NCBI RefSeq assembly: GCF_030651755.1
Contig: NZ_JAUSBZ010000011.1
Location: 1-52,428, forward strand
Source of the DNA: Phenylobacterium sp.
GTDB taxonomy: Bacteria; Pseudomonadota; Alphaproteobacteria; Caulobacterales; Caulobacteraceae
Length of the DNA: 52,428 bases
Reading direction: 5' to 3'
Every line of letters begins with the position of its first letter. Positions within the stretch are counted from its first letter, which is position 1. This document shows positions 1 to 8,078 of the stretch, one piece after another. The notes beneath the pieces are model-generated. The model worked only from the letters and a program-made list of their open reading frames with translations, searched no databases and was not told the DNA's origin. The position numbers and the translations under genes were made by a program.

Positions 1-2
1 CC

Positions 3-299
3 CTGGCGGCGAGCGGCGACGGGGGCCGCGGCCGGGTGGCCTTCGCCGAGGCCGTGGAGGCCGCCGCCCTCGACATCCTCAAGACCCACAAGCCCGACCG
101 GCCCCTGGACACCAATGTGGAGTTCTACACCGCCCTGCTCCTGGAGGCCCTGGGCTTCCCTCCCAGCGCCTTCACCTGCGTCTTTGCGATGGGCCGGGTG
201 GCCGGCTGGCTGGCCCACGCCCGCGAGCAGTTGGCCGGCGGCCGGCTGGTGCGGCCACAGTCGGTCTATGTGGGGCCTGAACCGCGCCGGGCGGCCTGA
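3..299 (+). CDS. Citrate synthase family protein, C-terminal fragment
   Basis: The reading frame is open from the left edge, so only the last 98 residues are present. They match the C-terminal end of citrate or 2-methylcitrate synthases: the NVEFYTALLLEALG segment, then an FAMGRVAGWLAHAREQ helix, then RPQSVYVGPEPR. This corresponds to the NVDFYSG, FALARTVGWIAHW and RPRQLYTG region of the family, which carries an active-site Asp-Phe region and the final arginine contacts. The enzyme condenses oxaloacetate with an acyl-CoA in the cytoplasm. The missing N-terminus prevents telling a housekeeping citrate synthase from a paralogue. Confidence 0.85.
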   Translation: MAASGDGGRGRVAFAEAVEAAALDILKTHKPDRPLDTNVEFYTALLLEALGFPPSAFTCVFAMGRVAGWLAHAREQLAGGRLVRPQSVYVGPEPRRAA

Positions 300-368
300 T
301 CACCGGACAGCGGGGCGCGAAAAATCCTCCTGTGGCCGCGTTCAGTGAAGGTTTAGGATCGAGGCATC

Positions 369-1319
369 ATGACGCCCCTCGATCCGCCGCCCGCCTCGGC
401 CCTGACCACCACCCAGGCCGCCGCCCTGACCCGAAGGATCACCCTGCTGTCGGTGGCGGTGGCTCTGCTGCTGGTGGGTCTCAAGACCGCCGCCTGGCTG
501 GCCAGCGGCTCGGTGGCGGTGCTGGCCTCCCTGGCCGATTCGGGGCTCGACCTGATCGCCTCCCTGATCACCTTCTTTGCGGTCCGCTACGCCGTGGCGC
601 CGCCGGACGCCGAGCACCGGTTCGGCCACGGCAAGGCCGAGGCCTTCGCCAGCCTGATGCAGGCGGGCCTGGTCTTCGCGTCGGCCGCGCTGGTGGGCCG
701 GGAGGCCATCGCCAGCCTGCTTGACCCTCAGCCGATCAGTCACGGCGGCTGGGCCATGGCCGTCATGGCCGCCTCCATCGCGCTCACCGGCCTGCTGGTG
801 ACCGCCCAGACCCGGGTGTTGCGTCAGACGAAGTCGGTGGCGGTCTCCGGAGATCGCGCCCACTACTTTTCAGACTTGGCCTCCAACCTCGCCGCCCTGC
901 TGGGCGTGGCCGGCGCGACGATGGCGGGTTTTGTCAGCCTCGATGGGGCGGCGGGCCTGATCGTCGCGGCCATTCTGGTCTGGGCCGCCATCGGCGTGTT
1001 CCGCGAAGCCGCCCACCAGCTGATGGACCATGAACTGCCTGAAGATCAGCGGGCGCTCATCGTGCGGCTGATGACCCAGGACCCGCGCCTGACCGATATC
1101 CACCAACTGCGCACCCGCGCCTCGGGTCCCTATGTCCACATCCAGATGCATGCTGACCTGGATCCGGACCTGACCCTGGACGCCGCCCACCAGGTGATCG
1201 TCGAGGCCGAAAACCGGCTGCTGAAACACTTCCCCGCGGCCGATATTCTGATCCACGCCGACCCCCGGGGCCGAGCCGAGCCCCATGGGGGCGCCTTCGC
1301 CGAGCCGGCCGCGACCTGA
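369..1319 (+). CDS. Cation diffusion facilitator family transporter
   Basis: 316 residues, the usual CDF (FieF/ZitB type) length. The first 210 residues carry about six hydrophobic segments. The ASLADSGLDLIASLITFFAV segment holds the family's metal-site aspartates (SxxDSxxD), and HRFGHGKAEAFASL follows, as in FieF-like proteins. HYFSDLASN is the second metal-site helix (HxxxD). The last 90 residues form the cytoplasmic domain with HQLRTRASGPYVHIQMHADL. It likely exports Zn(II), Fe(II) or similar divalent cations from the cytoplasm in exchange for protons. The substrate cannot be set from sequence. It stands 69 bases after the citrate synthase end. Confidence 0.93.
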   Translation: MTPLDPPPASALTTTQAAALTRRITLLSVAVALLLVGLKTAAWLASGSVAVLASLADSGLDLIASLITFFAVRYAVAPPDAEHRFGHGKAEAFASLMQAGLVFASAALVGREAIASLLDPQPISHGGWAMAVMAASIALTGLLVTAQTRVLRQTKSVAVSGDRAHYFSDLASNLAALLGVAGATMAGFVSLDGAAGLIVAAILVWAAIGVFREAAHQLMDHELPEDQRALIVRLMTQDPRLTDIHQLRTRASGPYVHIQMHADLDPDLTLDAAHQVIVEAENRLLKHFPAADILIHADPRGRAEPHGGAFAEPAAT

Positions 1320-1373
1320 AGCTGTGGAAATACCCAAAAGGGGGCCGGCCTCGGCCTTCGTAAACGCGGTCTT

Positions 1374-1390
1374 AAGCCCCCGCGGGGTTT
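1374..1390 (+). terminator. Possible weak terminator hairpin after the CDF gene
   Basis: AAGCCCC, a CGC loop and GGGGTTT can form a 7-bp stem (one G-U pair) that ends in a short T run, 55 bases after the transporter stop. The stem is short and the T run is only three bases, so this is a weak call. Confidence 0.3.
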
Positions 1391-1435
1391 ATCGAGCCCT
1401 GATCAAACTGTCCGCATTCGCGGCGAAATGCCGGC

Positions 1436-2122
1436 ATGAGCGTCCAACGCACCCTTTACCACTTCCCGCTCGACCCAGCCTCGCGACAGGTCCGACTGGC
1501 CCTGGGCGAAAAGCGCCTGGCGTTCGAGGACGTGGTCGTCCGCTATTGGGAACAGCCTGACGACCTGTCGGCGCTCAACCCGTCAGGTCTGACCCCTGTG
1601 CTGGTGGAAGAGGGACCTGAGGGTCGGCTAGTGCTGTGCGAGAGCCGCGCCATCCTCGACTACCTGGAAGAACGCCACCCCGAGCCCGCCCTGCTGGGCC
1701 GCGAAGCCGTCGATCGGGCCGAGGCCCGCCGGCTGCTGCAATGGTTCGACCGCAAGTTCGACTACGAGGTCGGCTCCTTCCTGCTGCATGAGAAGATGGA
1801 AAAGCGTCTTCTGCGCATGGGGGCGCCGGACCTGGCCGCCCTGCGCCGGGGCCGCGAGGCCCTCCGGATCCACATGACCTATCTGGCCAGCCTGCTGGCC
1901 GAGCGGGACTGGCTGGCGGGGCGGCGCCTCAGCCTGGCCGATTTCGCCGGGGCGGCGCACCTGTCGGTGATCGACTATTTCGGTGATGTGCCCTGGCGCG
2001 ACTTCGCGGTGGTCAAGACGTGGTACATGACGGTGAAGTCCCGGCCCTGCTTTAGGCCGCTGCTCGCCGATCGCTGGCCGGGGCTCGCGCCCGCGGCCCA
2101 TTATGACGATCTCGATTTCTGA
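1436..2122 (+). CDS. fzlA: FtsZ-binding GST-fold protein FzlA
   Basis: 228 residues with a thioredoxin-like GST N-terminal domain (about 5-80, including [14 protein letters not shown]) and an all-helical GST C-terminal domain (about 95-210). The protein ends in the acidic tail HYDDLDF, so Asp227 is the penultimate residue. This fits Caulobacter FzlA, where the extreme C-terminus and Asp227 are known to matter for division. FzlA binds and curves FtsZ filaments and helps activate septal wall synthesis. Its stop codon lies inside the start of queG (20-base overlap), so the two are likely translated together. A generic glutathione transferase is the alternative, but the length and tail argue for FzlA. 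Confidence 0.82.
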   Translation: MSVQRTLYHFPLDPASRQVRLALGEKRLAFEDVVVRYWEQPDDLSALNPSGLTPVLVEEGPEGRLVLCESRAILDYLEERHPEPALLGREAVDRAEARRLLQWFDRKFDYEVGSFLLHEKMEKRLLRMGAPDLAALRRGREALRIHMTYLASLLAERDWLAGRRLSLADFAGAAHLSVIDYFGDVPWRDFAVVKTWYMTVKSRPCFRPLLADRWPGLAPAAHYDDLDF

Positions 2123-3236
2123 AACCCCTGAAGACCTGATCCGCCGACAAGCCCTGACACTGGGCTTCGACGACTGCCGCCTGGCCCGGGCCGACCAGCC
2201 CTGGAGCGCCGGTGAGCGGCTGGCCGAATTCGTGGCCGAGGGCCGGCACGGGGAAATGGCCTGGCTGGAAACGACCCTCGAGCGCCGGTCTCACCCCCAG
2301 GCCATGTGGGCGGGCGCCCGCTCGGCGGTGATGCTGGGGGTCAATTACGGTCCGGAACATGATCCCCGCGCCGTCCTCGACCACCCTGATCGCGGAGCCA
2401 TATCGGTCTATGCGCAGGGGTCGGACTATCACGACCTGATCAAGAAACGGCTGAAGCAGCTGGCGAGCTGGATGGCCCAGACCTTCGGCGCCGAGGTGAA
2501 GGTGTTCGTCGACACCGCCCCCCTGCTGGAAAAGCCCTTGGCCGAAGCCTCGGGCCTCGGCTGGCAGGGCAAGCACACCAACCTCGTCTCCCGCCAGTTC
2601 GGCTCCTGGCTATTCATCGGCTCGGTGCTCACCTCCCTGGAGCTTGCGCCCGATCCCCCCGGCGACGACGCCTGCGGCTCCTGCCGGGCCTGTCAGGATG
2701 TGTGCCCCACCGACGCCTTCCCGGCCCCCTACCAGCTCGATGCGCGGCGCTGCATCTCCTACCTGACCATCGAACTGTCTGGCCCCATCCCCGTAGAATT
2801 CCGCCAGGCGCTGGGCAACCGGATCTATGGCTGCGACGACTGCCTCGCGGTCTGCCCCTGGAACAAGTTCGCCCAGGGCGCCCGGGAGGCGAAGCTGCAG
2901 GCCCGCGAGGCGCTGAAGGCCCCGCGCCTGCAAGACCTGGCCGCCCTGGATGACGCCGCCTTCCGCGCCCTGTTCACCCAGAGCGCGGTCAAGCGCCTGG
3001 GCCGCGACCGCTTCGTGCGCAACGTCCTCTACGCCCTCGGCAACAGCGGCGACCCCGGAATGGTCGAGGTGGTGCGTGAGCGGCTTATCGATGCGGCCCC
3101 CGTCGTCAGGGGGGCCGCGATCTGGGCGCTCTCGCAACTCTTGCCGCCCGACGCCTTTGCGGGCGAGCGGGCGCTAGCCCTGCCGTCGGAGGTGGATGAG
3201 GCGGTGCGGGCCGAGTGGGAGCAGACGCCCGCCTGA
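2103..3236 (+). CDS. queG: Epoxyqueuosine reductase QueG
   Basis: 377 residues, normal for QueG. The cobalamin-binding N-terminal half is followed by two 4Fe-4S motifs: [12 protein letters not shown] starting near residue 191 and [10 protein letters not shown] near residue 244. A short HEAT-like tail follows (about 295-360, [20 protein letters not shown]). The enzyme reduces epoxyqueuosine to queuosine at the wobble base of tRNA. It overlaps the fzlA end by 20 bases in another frame. Another copy of the operon is not visible, and no other queuosine gene is in the window. Confidence 0.95.
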   Translation: MTISISETPEDLIRRQALTLGFDDCRLARADQPWSAGERLAEFVAEGRHGEMAWLETTLERRSHPQAMWAGARSAVMLGVNYGPEHDPRAVLDHPDRGAISVYAQGSDYHDLIKKRLKQLASWMAQTFGAEVKVFVDTAPLLEKPLAEASGLGWQGKHTNLVSRQFGSWLFIGSVLTSLELAPDPPGDDACGSCRACQDVCPTDAFPAPYQLDARRCISYLTIELSGPIPVEFRQALGNRIYGCDDCLAVCPWNKFAQGAREAKLQAREALKAPRLQDLAALDDAAFRALFTQSAVKRLGRDRFVRNVLYALGNSGDPGMVEVVRERLIDAAPVVRGAAIWALSQLLPPDAFAGERALALPSEVDEAVRAEWEQTPA

Positions 3237-3255
3237 CACCTGGAGGTGGCGAGGC

Positions 3256-3380
3256 CGTGCGTCCTTCGAGGCTCGCTCTCGCTCGCACCTCAGGATGAGG
3301 GAGGTGGGTGGAGGGTGAAGCGCCTCAGTCCGTCCTCATCCTGAGGCGCCCGAAGGGCCTCGAAGGACGAGGACGGCCGC
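3256..3380. repeat. Dispersed palindromic repeat, family 1, copy 1
   Basis: A long imperfect palindrome between the convergent ends of queG and the crotonase gene. The outer arms are GTCCTTCGAGG and its complement CCTCGAAGGAC. The inner arms are CCTCAGGATGAGG and CCTCATCCTGAGG. The right half carries a UUCG-type subhairpin (GCCCGAAGGGC). Nearly the same sequence occurs in opposite orientation at 15318-15440. From memory, similar intergenic palindromes are common in alphaproteobacterial genomes. Its position suggests a bidirectional transcript end. Confidence 0.85.
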
Positions 3381-3392
3381 AATGAGCGCGAC

Positions 3393-4211
3393 TCAGTCGA
3401 CGTAGACCGCCGCGCGCTTCTCCATGTTCGACATCACCGCCTCTTTCTGGTTCGCCGAGCCGATCACCGCGCCCTGCTCGGCGCTCTCGGCCAGCAGGAT
3501 GTCGTGCTGGCTGGCCGGTGTCTCGGCCAGTTCGATCAGCCGCTTGGCGCCGCGGATGGCGTGGGGGCTCTTGCCGGCGATGTCGGCGGCGAAGGCGAGC
3601 GCCTCGGTCAAGGGATCGGCGCAGACCCGGGTGGCGAAGCCCAGCCGATGGGCCTCCTCGCCGTCGAAGATGCGGCCCGAATAGGTCAGCTCTCGGATCA
3701 CGTCGCCCCGGGCCAGATGGCGCATCAGCACAAGGCCACCCATGTCGGGCACCAGGCCCCACTTGATCTCCATCACCGCCATGCGGGCGTCGGGGGTCAC
3801 GAACCGCATGTCCGGGGCCAGCGCCAATTGGAAGCCGCCCCCGAAAGCCACCCCATGGATGGCGGCGATCACTGGAACCGGCTGTTCGCGCCAGACCATG
3901 ACCGCATGCTGGGCGCGGTTGGAGCCGCCGGGCGTGCGTTGCGGCGTCAGAAGGGACTGGCCATCGGCGGTGTTGGGGCGCCGCTCCCCCGAAGCCATGG
4001 CGGCGAAGGAGCCCATGTCGAGGCCGGCGCAGAAGGCGCGCCCCTCCCCCGACAGCACGACGGCGCGGACGCCCTTGGTGGTCTTCAACGCCTCGCCGGT
4101 CTCGATCAGGGCCGAGAACATGGCGTCGTCCAGGGCGTTCATCTTGTCGGTGCGGACCATGCGCACGTCGGCGACGCCGTCCTTGATCTCCACCTTCACC
4201 CGGTCGTTCAT
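3393..4211 (-). CDS. Enoyl-CoA hydratase/isomerase family protein (crotonase)
   Basis: 272 residues with the crotonase fold. The oxyanion-hole segments are visible: GEGRAFCAGLDMGSF near residue 55-68, and IAAIHGVAFGGGFQLALAPDMRF near 115-137. The later WGLVPDMGG segment follows the usual pattern. It likely hydrates or isomerises a CoA-linked intermediate in fatty acid or amino acid breakdown; the substrate is not clear. A tesB-like thioesterase gene lies upstream on the same strand, 59 bases away, so both may belong to one acyl-CoA transcription unit. Family 1 repeat copy 1 lies just after its stop. Confidence 0.9.
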   Translation of the reverse strand: MNDRVKVEIKDGVADVRMVRTDKMNALDDAMFSALIETGEALKTTKGVRAVVLSGEGRAFCAGLDMGSFAAMASGERRPNTADGQSLLTPQRTPGGSNRAQHAVMVWREQPVPVIAAIHGVAFGGGFQLALAPDMRFVTPDARMAVMEIKWGLVPDMGGLVLMRHLARGDVIRELTYSGRIFDGEEAHRLGFATRVCADPLTEALAFAADIAGKSPHAIRGAKRLIELAETPASQHDILLAESAEQGAVIGSANQKEAVMSNMEKRAAVYVD

Positions 4212-4270
4212 GAGCGTCCTCCCGCTTGGCTCCCGGCTTCGCCGCCGGTGTCGCGAAAGACTGTCACGGA

Positions 4271-5107
4271 TCAGCCCGGCGGGCGATGGCGGATCAGCGC
4301 CTCCTGCGTCGCCGAGGCCACCAGACGGCCCTGGCGATCAAAGATCGAGCCCCGGTTGAACCCCCGCCCGCCCCAGGCTGAGGGGCTGTCCTGCACATAG
4401 AGGTGCCAGTCGGAGAAGTCGCTCGCGCGATGAAACCACAGGGCGTGGTCGAGGCTGGCTACCTGCAGGTGGCCGTGGGGGACCGGATGGGGCCGCAGGC
4501 TCGCATCCAGGAGGCTCATATCCGAGCCATAGGCGAGCGCGCACTGATTGACCGCCACATCGGTTCCCACCGATTGGCGGGCCTTGAACCAGACATTGTA
4601 GAGCGGGGCCATGGGCTCGGTCTGGTCACGGCGTTGCGGATCGATGGGGCGGACCTCCACGGGCCAGTCCCGGTCCCGGGGTGGGATCCCATCGGCCTCG
4701 CGCAGCTGCTCCTCGTTCAGCAGGTCCTCCGGCGCCGGCACGACGGGCAGCTGATCCTGGTGTTCGAAGCCGTCCTCCGGGACCTGGAAGGAAGCGGCCA
4801 GGTTGAAGATCTGCTTGCCGTTCTGAATGGCGGTCACCCGGCGCACCGAGAAGGAGCCGCCGTCCCGGGCCCGGTCCACCTGAAACAGGATCGGAATGGA
4901 CGGGTCGCCGGGCCGGATGAAATAGGCGTGCATGGAGTGGCACAGCCGGTCTTCGATGGTGCGATAGGCCGCGGTCAGGGCCTGGGCCACCACCTGGCCC
5001 CCATAGATGCGCTGGCCCTGCCGGGCCGGGGTCAGGCCGCGATAAAGATCGAGCTCGATCTGCTCGAGGTTGAGGATTTCCAGCAGTTCGTTCTGCGGTT
5101 CGCTCAT
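4271..5107 (-). CDS. tesB: Acyl-CoA thioesterase II (TesB family)
   Basis: 278 residues from the start MSEPQNELLEILNLEQIE, a double hot-dog protein of normal TesB length. Recognisable parts are GQRIYGGQVVAQALTAAYRT, MHAYFIRPGDPSIPI, and a C-terminal ASLDHALWFHRASDFSDWHLY segment. It hydrolyses acyl-CoA to free acid and CoA. The start is chosen because its ATG overlaps the rfbC stop as ATGA and begins right before the conserved N-terminus; the frame stays open upstream but reads antisense-like sequence inside rfbC. Co-translation with rfbC is implied, which is an unusual pairing. Confidence 0.92.
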   Translation of the reverse strand: MSEPQNELLEILNLEQIELDLYRGLTPARQGQRIYGGQVVAQALTAAYRTIEDRLCHSMHAYFIRPGDPSIPILFQVDRARDGGSFSVRRVTAIQNGKQIFNLAASFQVPEDGFEHQDQLPVVPAPEDLLNEEQLREADGIPPRDRDWPVEVRPIDPQRRDQTEPMAPLYNVWFKARQSVGTDVAVNQCALAYGSDMSLLDASLRPHPVPHGHLQVASLDHALWFHRASDFSDWHLYVQDSPSAWGGRGFNRGSIFDRQGRLVASATQEALIRHRPPG

Positions 5108-5664
5108 CAGAAGCGGGCCTCCGGCATGTCCTTCAGGCGGGGCAGGAGCTTGTCCTTGTCCGAGGTGATGGCCGCGTCGGCCGTCACCGGCCAGTCGATC
5201 CCCAGGTCCGGGTCGTTCCAGATCACGCCGCCCTCGCAGTCCGGAGCGTAGAGGCCGTCCACCTTGTAGAATAGCTCGCAGTCGTCGGTGAGCGTGCAGT
5301 AACCGTGGGCGAAGCCCCGGGGGACCAGCAGCTGCTCGCCGCCCTCTGCGGTAAGTTCGGCCCCCACCCACTGGCCGAAGGTCGGCGAGCCCGGGCGCAC
5401 ATCAAGCGCCACGTCATAGATGGCGCCCCGCAGGACCCGCACCAGCTTGGCCTGGGCGTGGGGGGCGGTCTGGAAATGGAGGCCCCGCACCGTGCCCTTC
5501 CTGGCGTTGAAGGCCTGGTTGTCCTGGACGAAGTCACAGGTCAGACCGGCCGCGCCCAGGGTCCTTCGGCTCCAGGTCTCGGCGAACCAGCCCCGTGCAT
5601 CGCCATGGCGCTTGGGCGTGATAAGCAGAACCTCGGGCAGGGCGAGTGGGGTGATGGCGGTCAT
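5107..5664 (-). CDS. rfbC: dTDP-4-dehydrorhamnose 3,5-epimerase
   Basis: 185 residues, full RmlC length, single cupin domain. HGDARGWFAETW, FVQDNQAFNARKGTVRGLHFQ and VPRGFAHGYCTLTDDCELFYKV are family motifs; the His of RGLHFQ and the following Tyr region form the active site. It makes dTDP-4-keto-L-rhamnose for cell-surface polysaccharide. No rfbA, rfbB or rfbD is in the window. It is divergent, by 36 bases, from a rhamnosyltransferase-like GT2 gene, which supports a shared role in rhamnose-containing glycan. Confidence 0.95.
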   Translation of the reverse strand: MTAITPLALPEVLLITPKRHGDARGWFAETWSRRTLGAAGLTCDFVQDNQAFNARKGTVRGLHFQTAPHAQAKLVRVLRGAIYDVALDVRPGSPTFGQWVGAELTAEGGEQLLVPRGFAHGYCTLTDDCELFYKVDGLYAPDCEGGVIWNDPDLGIDWPVTADAAITSDKDKLLPRLKDMPEARF

Positions 5665-5700
5665 GAAACTCTATGTGTCGATGTTGGAGCGCGCCTTCGC

Positions 5701-6738
5701 ATGAACGAGCCTTTCGGCGAAGACAAGGCGCCCCCTGCGCTGAGCGTCGTCATCGTCGCCTATAACAGTGGCGCGACCCTGGGGCGCTGCGTGGCGGCCC
5801 TGGCCGCCCAGACCTTTGCTGATTTCGAGTTGATCATCGTCGACAACGCCTCTCCCCAGCAGGAGGCGGCGCCTGCGGCGCAGGCTTTTCCTGGCGCCCG
5901 CATCATTGAGGCCGGGGACAATCTGGGCTTCGCCGGCGGTGTCAATCTGGGGGCGCGGGCGGCCCGCGGCCGCTGGTTGGCGCTGCTCAATCCCGACGCC
6001 TATCCCGATCGCGACTGGCTGGCCCAACTGGTCGAGGCCAGCCGGCGTCATCCCCGGGTGTTGTCCTTCACCTCCCGCCAGGTCATGGCCCAGGACCCCG
6101 GCGTGCTGGACGGCTTGGGCGACGTCATGTCGGCGCCGGCCATTCCCTATCGCGGGGGCTATCTGTCCCCTGACCCGGGCGACACCCCTGAGGGCGAGGT
6201 GTTTTCCCCCTGCGGGGCGGCGATGATGGTGGAGCGCGCCCTGTTCCTGAGCCTCGGCGGTCTGGACGAGAGCTTCTTCTGCTACTGTGAGGATGTGGAC
6301 TTCGGCTACCGTCTGCAGCTGGCCGACGAGCCCACCCTGCTGGTCCCCTCCGCCGTAATCGCCCATGAGGGCTCGGCCTCGTCCGGTGGACCGAAGTCGG
6401 AGTTCGCCGTCTTCCATGGCGTGCGCAACCGTTTCTGGGTGCTGGTCAAGAACACCCCGGCCCTGCTGCTGCCAGTGATCCTGCCCCTGCACCTGCTCGC
6501 CTTTGCGGTGGTCAGCCTGCGGCCGCAGAACCGCCCCCTGCTGGCGGTGACCTGGCGGGGGTTCAAGGCCGCCCTGGCGGGGCTCGGCCCGATCTGGAGC
6601 AGTCGGCGACGGACCCAGGCCCAGCGCCGGGTCTCAGCGCTTCAGATCGCCCAGGCCATGACCTGGGACCCGAAGGACCTTTCCGGCCGCCGGGCGGTCA
6701 TTCGCCCGCTGCGGCCCAGTCGACGAGGCGCGCCATGA
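5701..6738 (+). CDS. Family 2 glycosyltransferase, WbbL/rhamnosyltransferase-like
   Basis: 345 residues from ATG 5701 (MNEPFGEDKAPPALSVVIVAYNSG). The GT-A nucleotide-binding start LSVVIVAYNSGATL, the LIIVDNASP strand and LLNPDAYPD (DxD-like) are present. GGLDESFFCYCEDVDFGYRLQ is the acceptor/catalytic region typical of COG1216 enzymes. A hydrophobic helix (LLLPVILPLHLLAFAVVSL) lies near residue 255-275. It likely transfers a sugar, perhaps L-rhamnose given the divergent rfbC, to a surface glycan at the inner membrane. Its last 41 bases overlap the 3' end of argE on the other strand. Confidence 0.88.
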   Translation: MNEPFGEDKAPPALSVVIVAYNSGATLGRCVAALAAQTFADFELIIVDNASPQQEAAPAAQAFPGARIIEAGDNLGFAGGVNLGARAARGRWLALLNPDAYPDRDWLAQLVEASRRHPRVLSFTSRQVMAQDPGVLDGLGDVMSAPAIPYRGGYLSPDPGDTPEGEVFSPCGAAMMVERALFLSLGGLDESFFCYCEDVDFGYRLQLADEPTLLVPSAVIAHEGSASSGGPKSEFAVFHGVRNRFWVLVKNTPALLLPVILPLHLLAFAVVSLRPQNRPLLAVTWRGFKAALAGLGPIWSSRRRTQAQRRVSALQIAQAMTWDPKDLSGRRAVIRPLRPSRRGAP

Positions 6739-7876
6739 AGGCCCCGCCCCGCTCCATCTGAGAGACCTCGACGAATTCGTCGGGCTGGTGGGCCTGATCG
6801 ATGGAGCCGGGACCGCAGATGACGGTGGAGAAGCCCGCCTCCTGGAACTGGCCGGCCTCGGCGGCGAAGGCGACCACCCGGGCCGGACCGTTGTCGCCAG
6901 CCAGCCGACGGGCGAAGGCCTCGGCGACGCCATCGGTCTCTGGCGCTAAGGGCGGGGTGTGCGAGCGCTGGACCACCTCGACCCCGGTGTCGGGGAAGCG
7001 GGCCTTGAGGGCAGCGTCAGCGGCCTCGCAGGCCGCGAAGAAGGGCGCCAGCACCGCCTGGGGGTCCAGGCCCGGCGGGCTGCGCAGGTCGAACAGGAAG
7101 ACACACTCCCGGGCCAGGATGTTCACCGCCGTGCCGCCGTTCACCTGGCCGACCGTGAGCGTCGCGTGTTTGGGCGTAAACGGCGAGGTCGGGTCGGCAT
7201 CGCGCTCCAGCTGCTCGGCGAGGTCGCACAGCATGCCCATCAGCCGGATCGCCACCATGTTGGCCGAGGCGCCCAGCTGGGTCTGGCTGGAGTGGGCCTC
7301 ATGTCCGCGCACGGTCACCCGGAAGGTGTTGATGCCCTTGTGGCCGCTAACCGCCTCCATGTTGGTGGGCTCCCCGACCACCACCAGGGCCGGCCGCGGC
7401 AGTTCGCTGGCGATGATCCGGATCATGTCCGGGGCGCCGATGCAGCCCACCTCCTCGTCATAGGAGAAGGCCAGGTGGACCGGCTTCTTCGGCTGGGCGG
7501 CCAGGATGTCGGGGACGGCGGCCAGGGACAGGGCCAGGAAGCCCTTCATGTCGCAGGTGCCACGGCCATAGAGGCGGCCATCCCGAGGCGTCACCCGAAA
7601 CGGATCAGAGGTCCAGGGCTGGCCGTCCACCGGCACCACATCGGTATGACCCGACAGCACCACGCCGCCCGGAATGTCCGGGCCGATGGTGGCGATCAGG
7701 TTGCTCTTGGTCCCTTCAGCGTTGGGGACCCGCCGATGCCCGACCCCGTGGCCGTCGAGATAGGCCTCGACCCATTCGATCAGGGCCAGGTTGGACAGTC
7801 GTGAGGTGGTGTCGAAGGCCACCAGGCGGTCGAGGAGTTCGAGCGCCCGGGGCGTGAGGGTCTGGGAGGATGACAT
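6698..7876 (-). CDS. argE: Acetylornithine deacetylase
   Basis: 392 residues, an M20 family metallopeptidase of ArgE length. VVLSGHTDVVPV holds the first zinc histidine and catalytic Asp. LYGRGTCDMKGFLA gives the bridging Asp, and DEEVGCIGA the catalytic Glu. VVGEPTNMEAVSGHKG is ArgE-like. The dimerisation domain sits at about 180-290. It removes the acetyl group from N-acetylornithine in arginine synthesis, though alphaproteobacteria can also use ArgJ, so a related amidohydrolase role is possible. The gene is convergent with the GT2 gene and overlaps it by 41 bases. Confidence 0.9.
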   Translation of the reverse strand: MSSSQTLTPRALELLDRLVAFDTTSRLSNLALIEWVEAYLDGHGVGHRRVPNAEGTKSNLIATIGPDIPGGVVLSGHTDVVPVDGQPWTSDPFRVTPRDGRLYGRGTCDMKGFLALSLAAVPDILAAQPKKPVHLAFSYDEEVGCIGAPDMIRIIASELPRPALVVVGEPTNMEAVSGHKGINTFRVTVRGHEAHSSQTQLGASANMVAIRLMGMLCDLAEQLERDADPTSPFTPKHATLTVGQVNGGTAVNILARECVFLFDLRSPPGLDPQAVLAPFFAACEAADAALKARFPDTGVEVVQRSHTPPLAPETDGVAEAFARRLAGDNGPARVVAFAAEAGQFQEAGFSTVICGPGSIDQAHQPDEFVEVSQMERGGAFMARLVDWAAAGE

Positions 7877-8078
7877 GGGGCAAGCCTAGACCTGCGGGCC
7901 TGCCGGCTCCAGCCGTCATCGGCTGTCGGTGTTTTACCCAGATCGGGCGCCTTTTCCGTGGGCGACCGCCATCGCGTCGCCGCCAGAGGGACGCTTTTCA
8001 CACAGCGTTAAGAGCCGTTCACCAATATGACTCGCGTCCTGCGGGCGACCGGTCGGGACGCAATCCAGGATCACTGTC

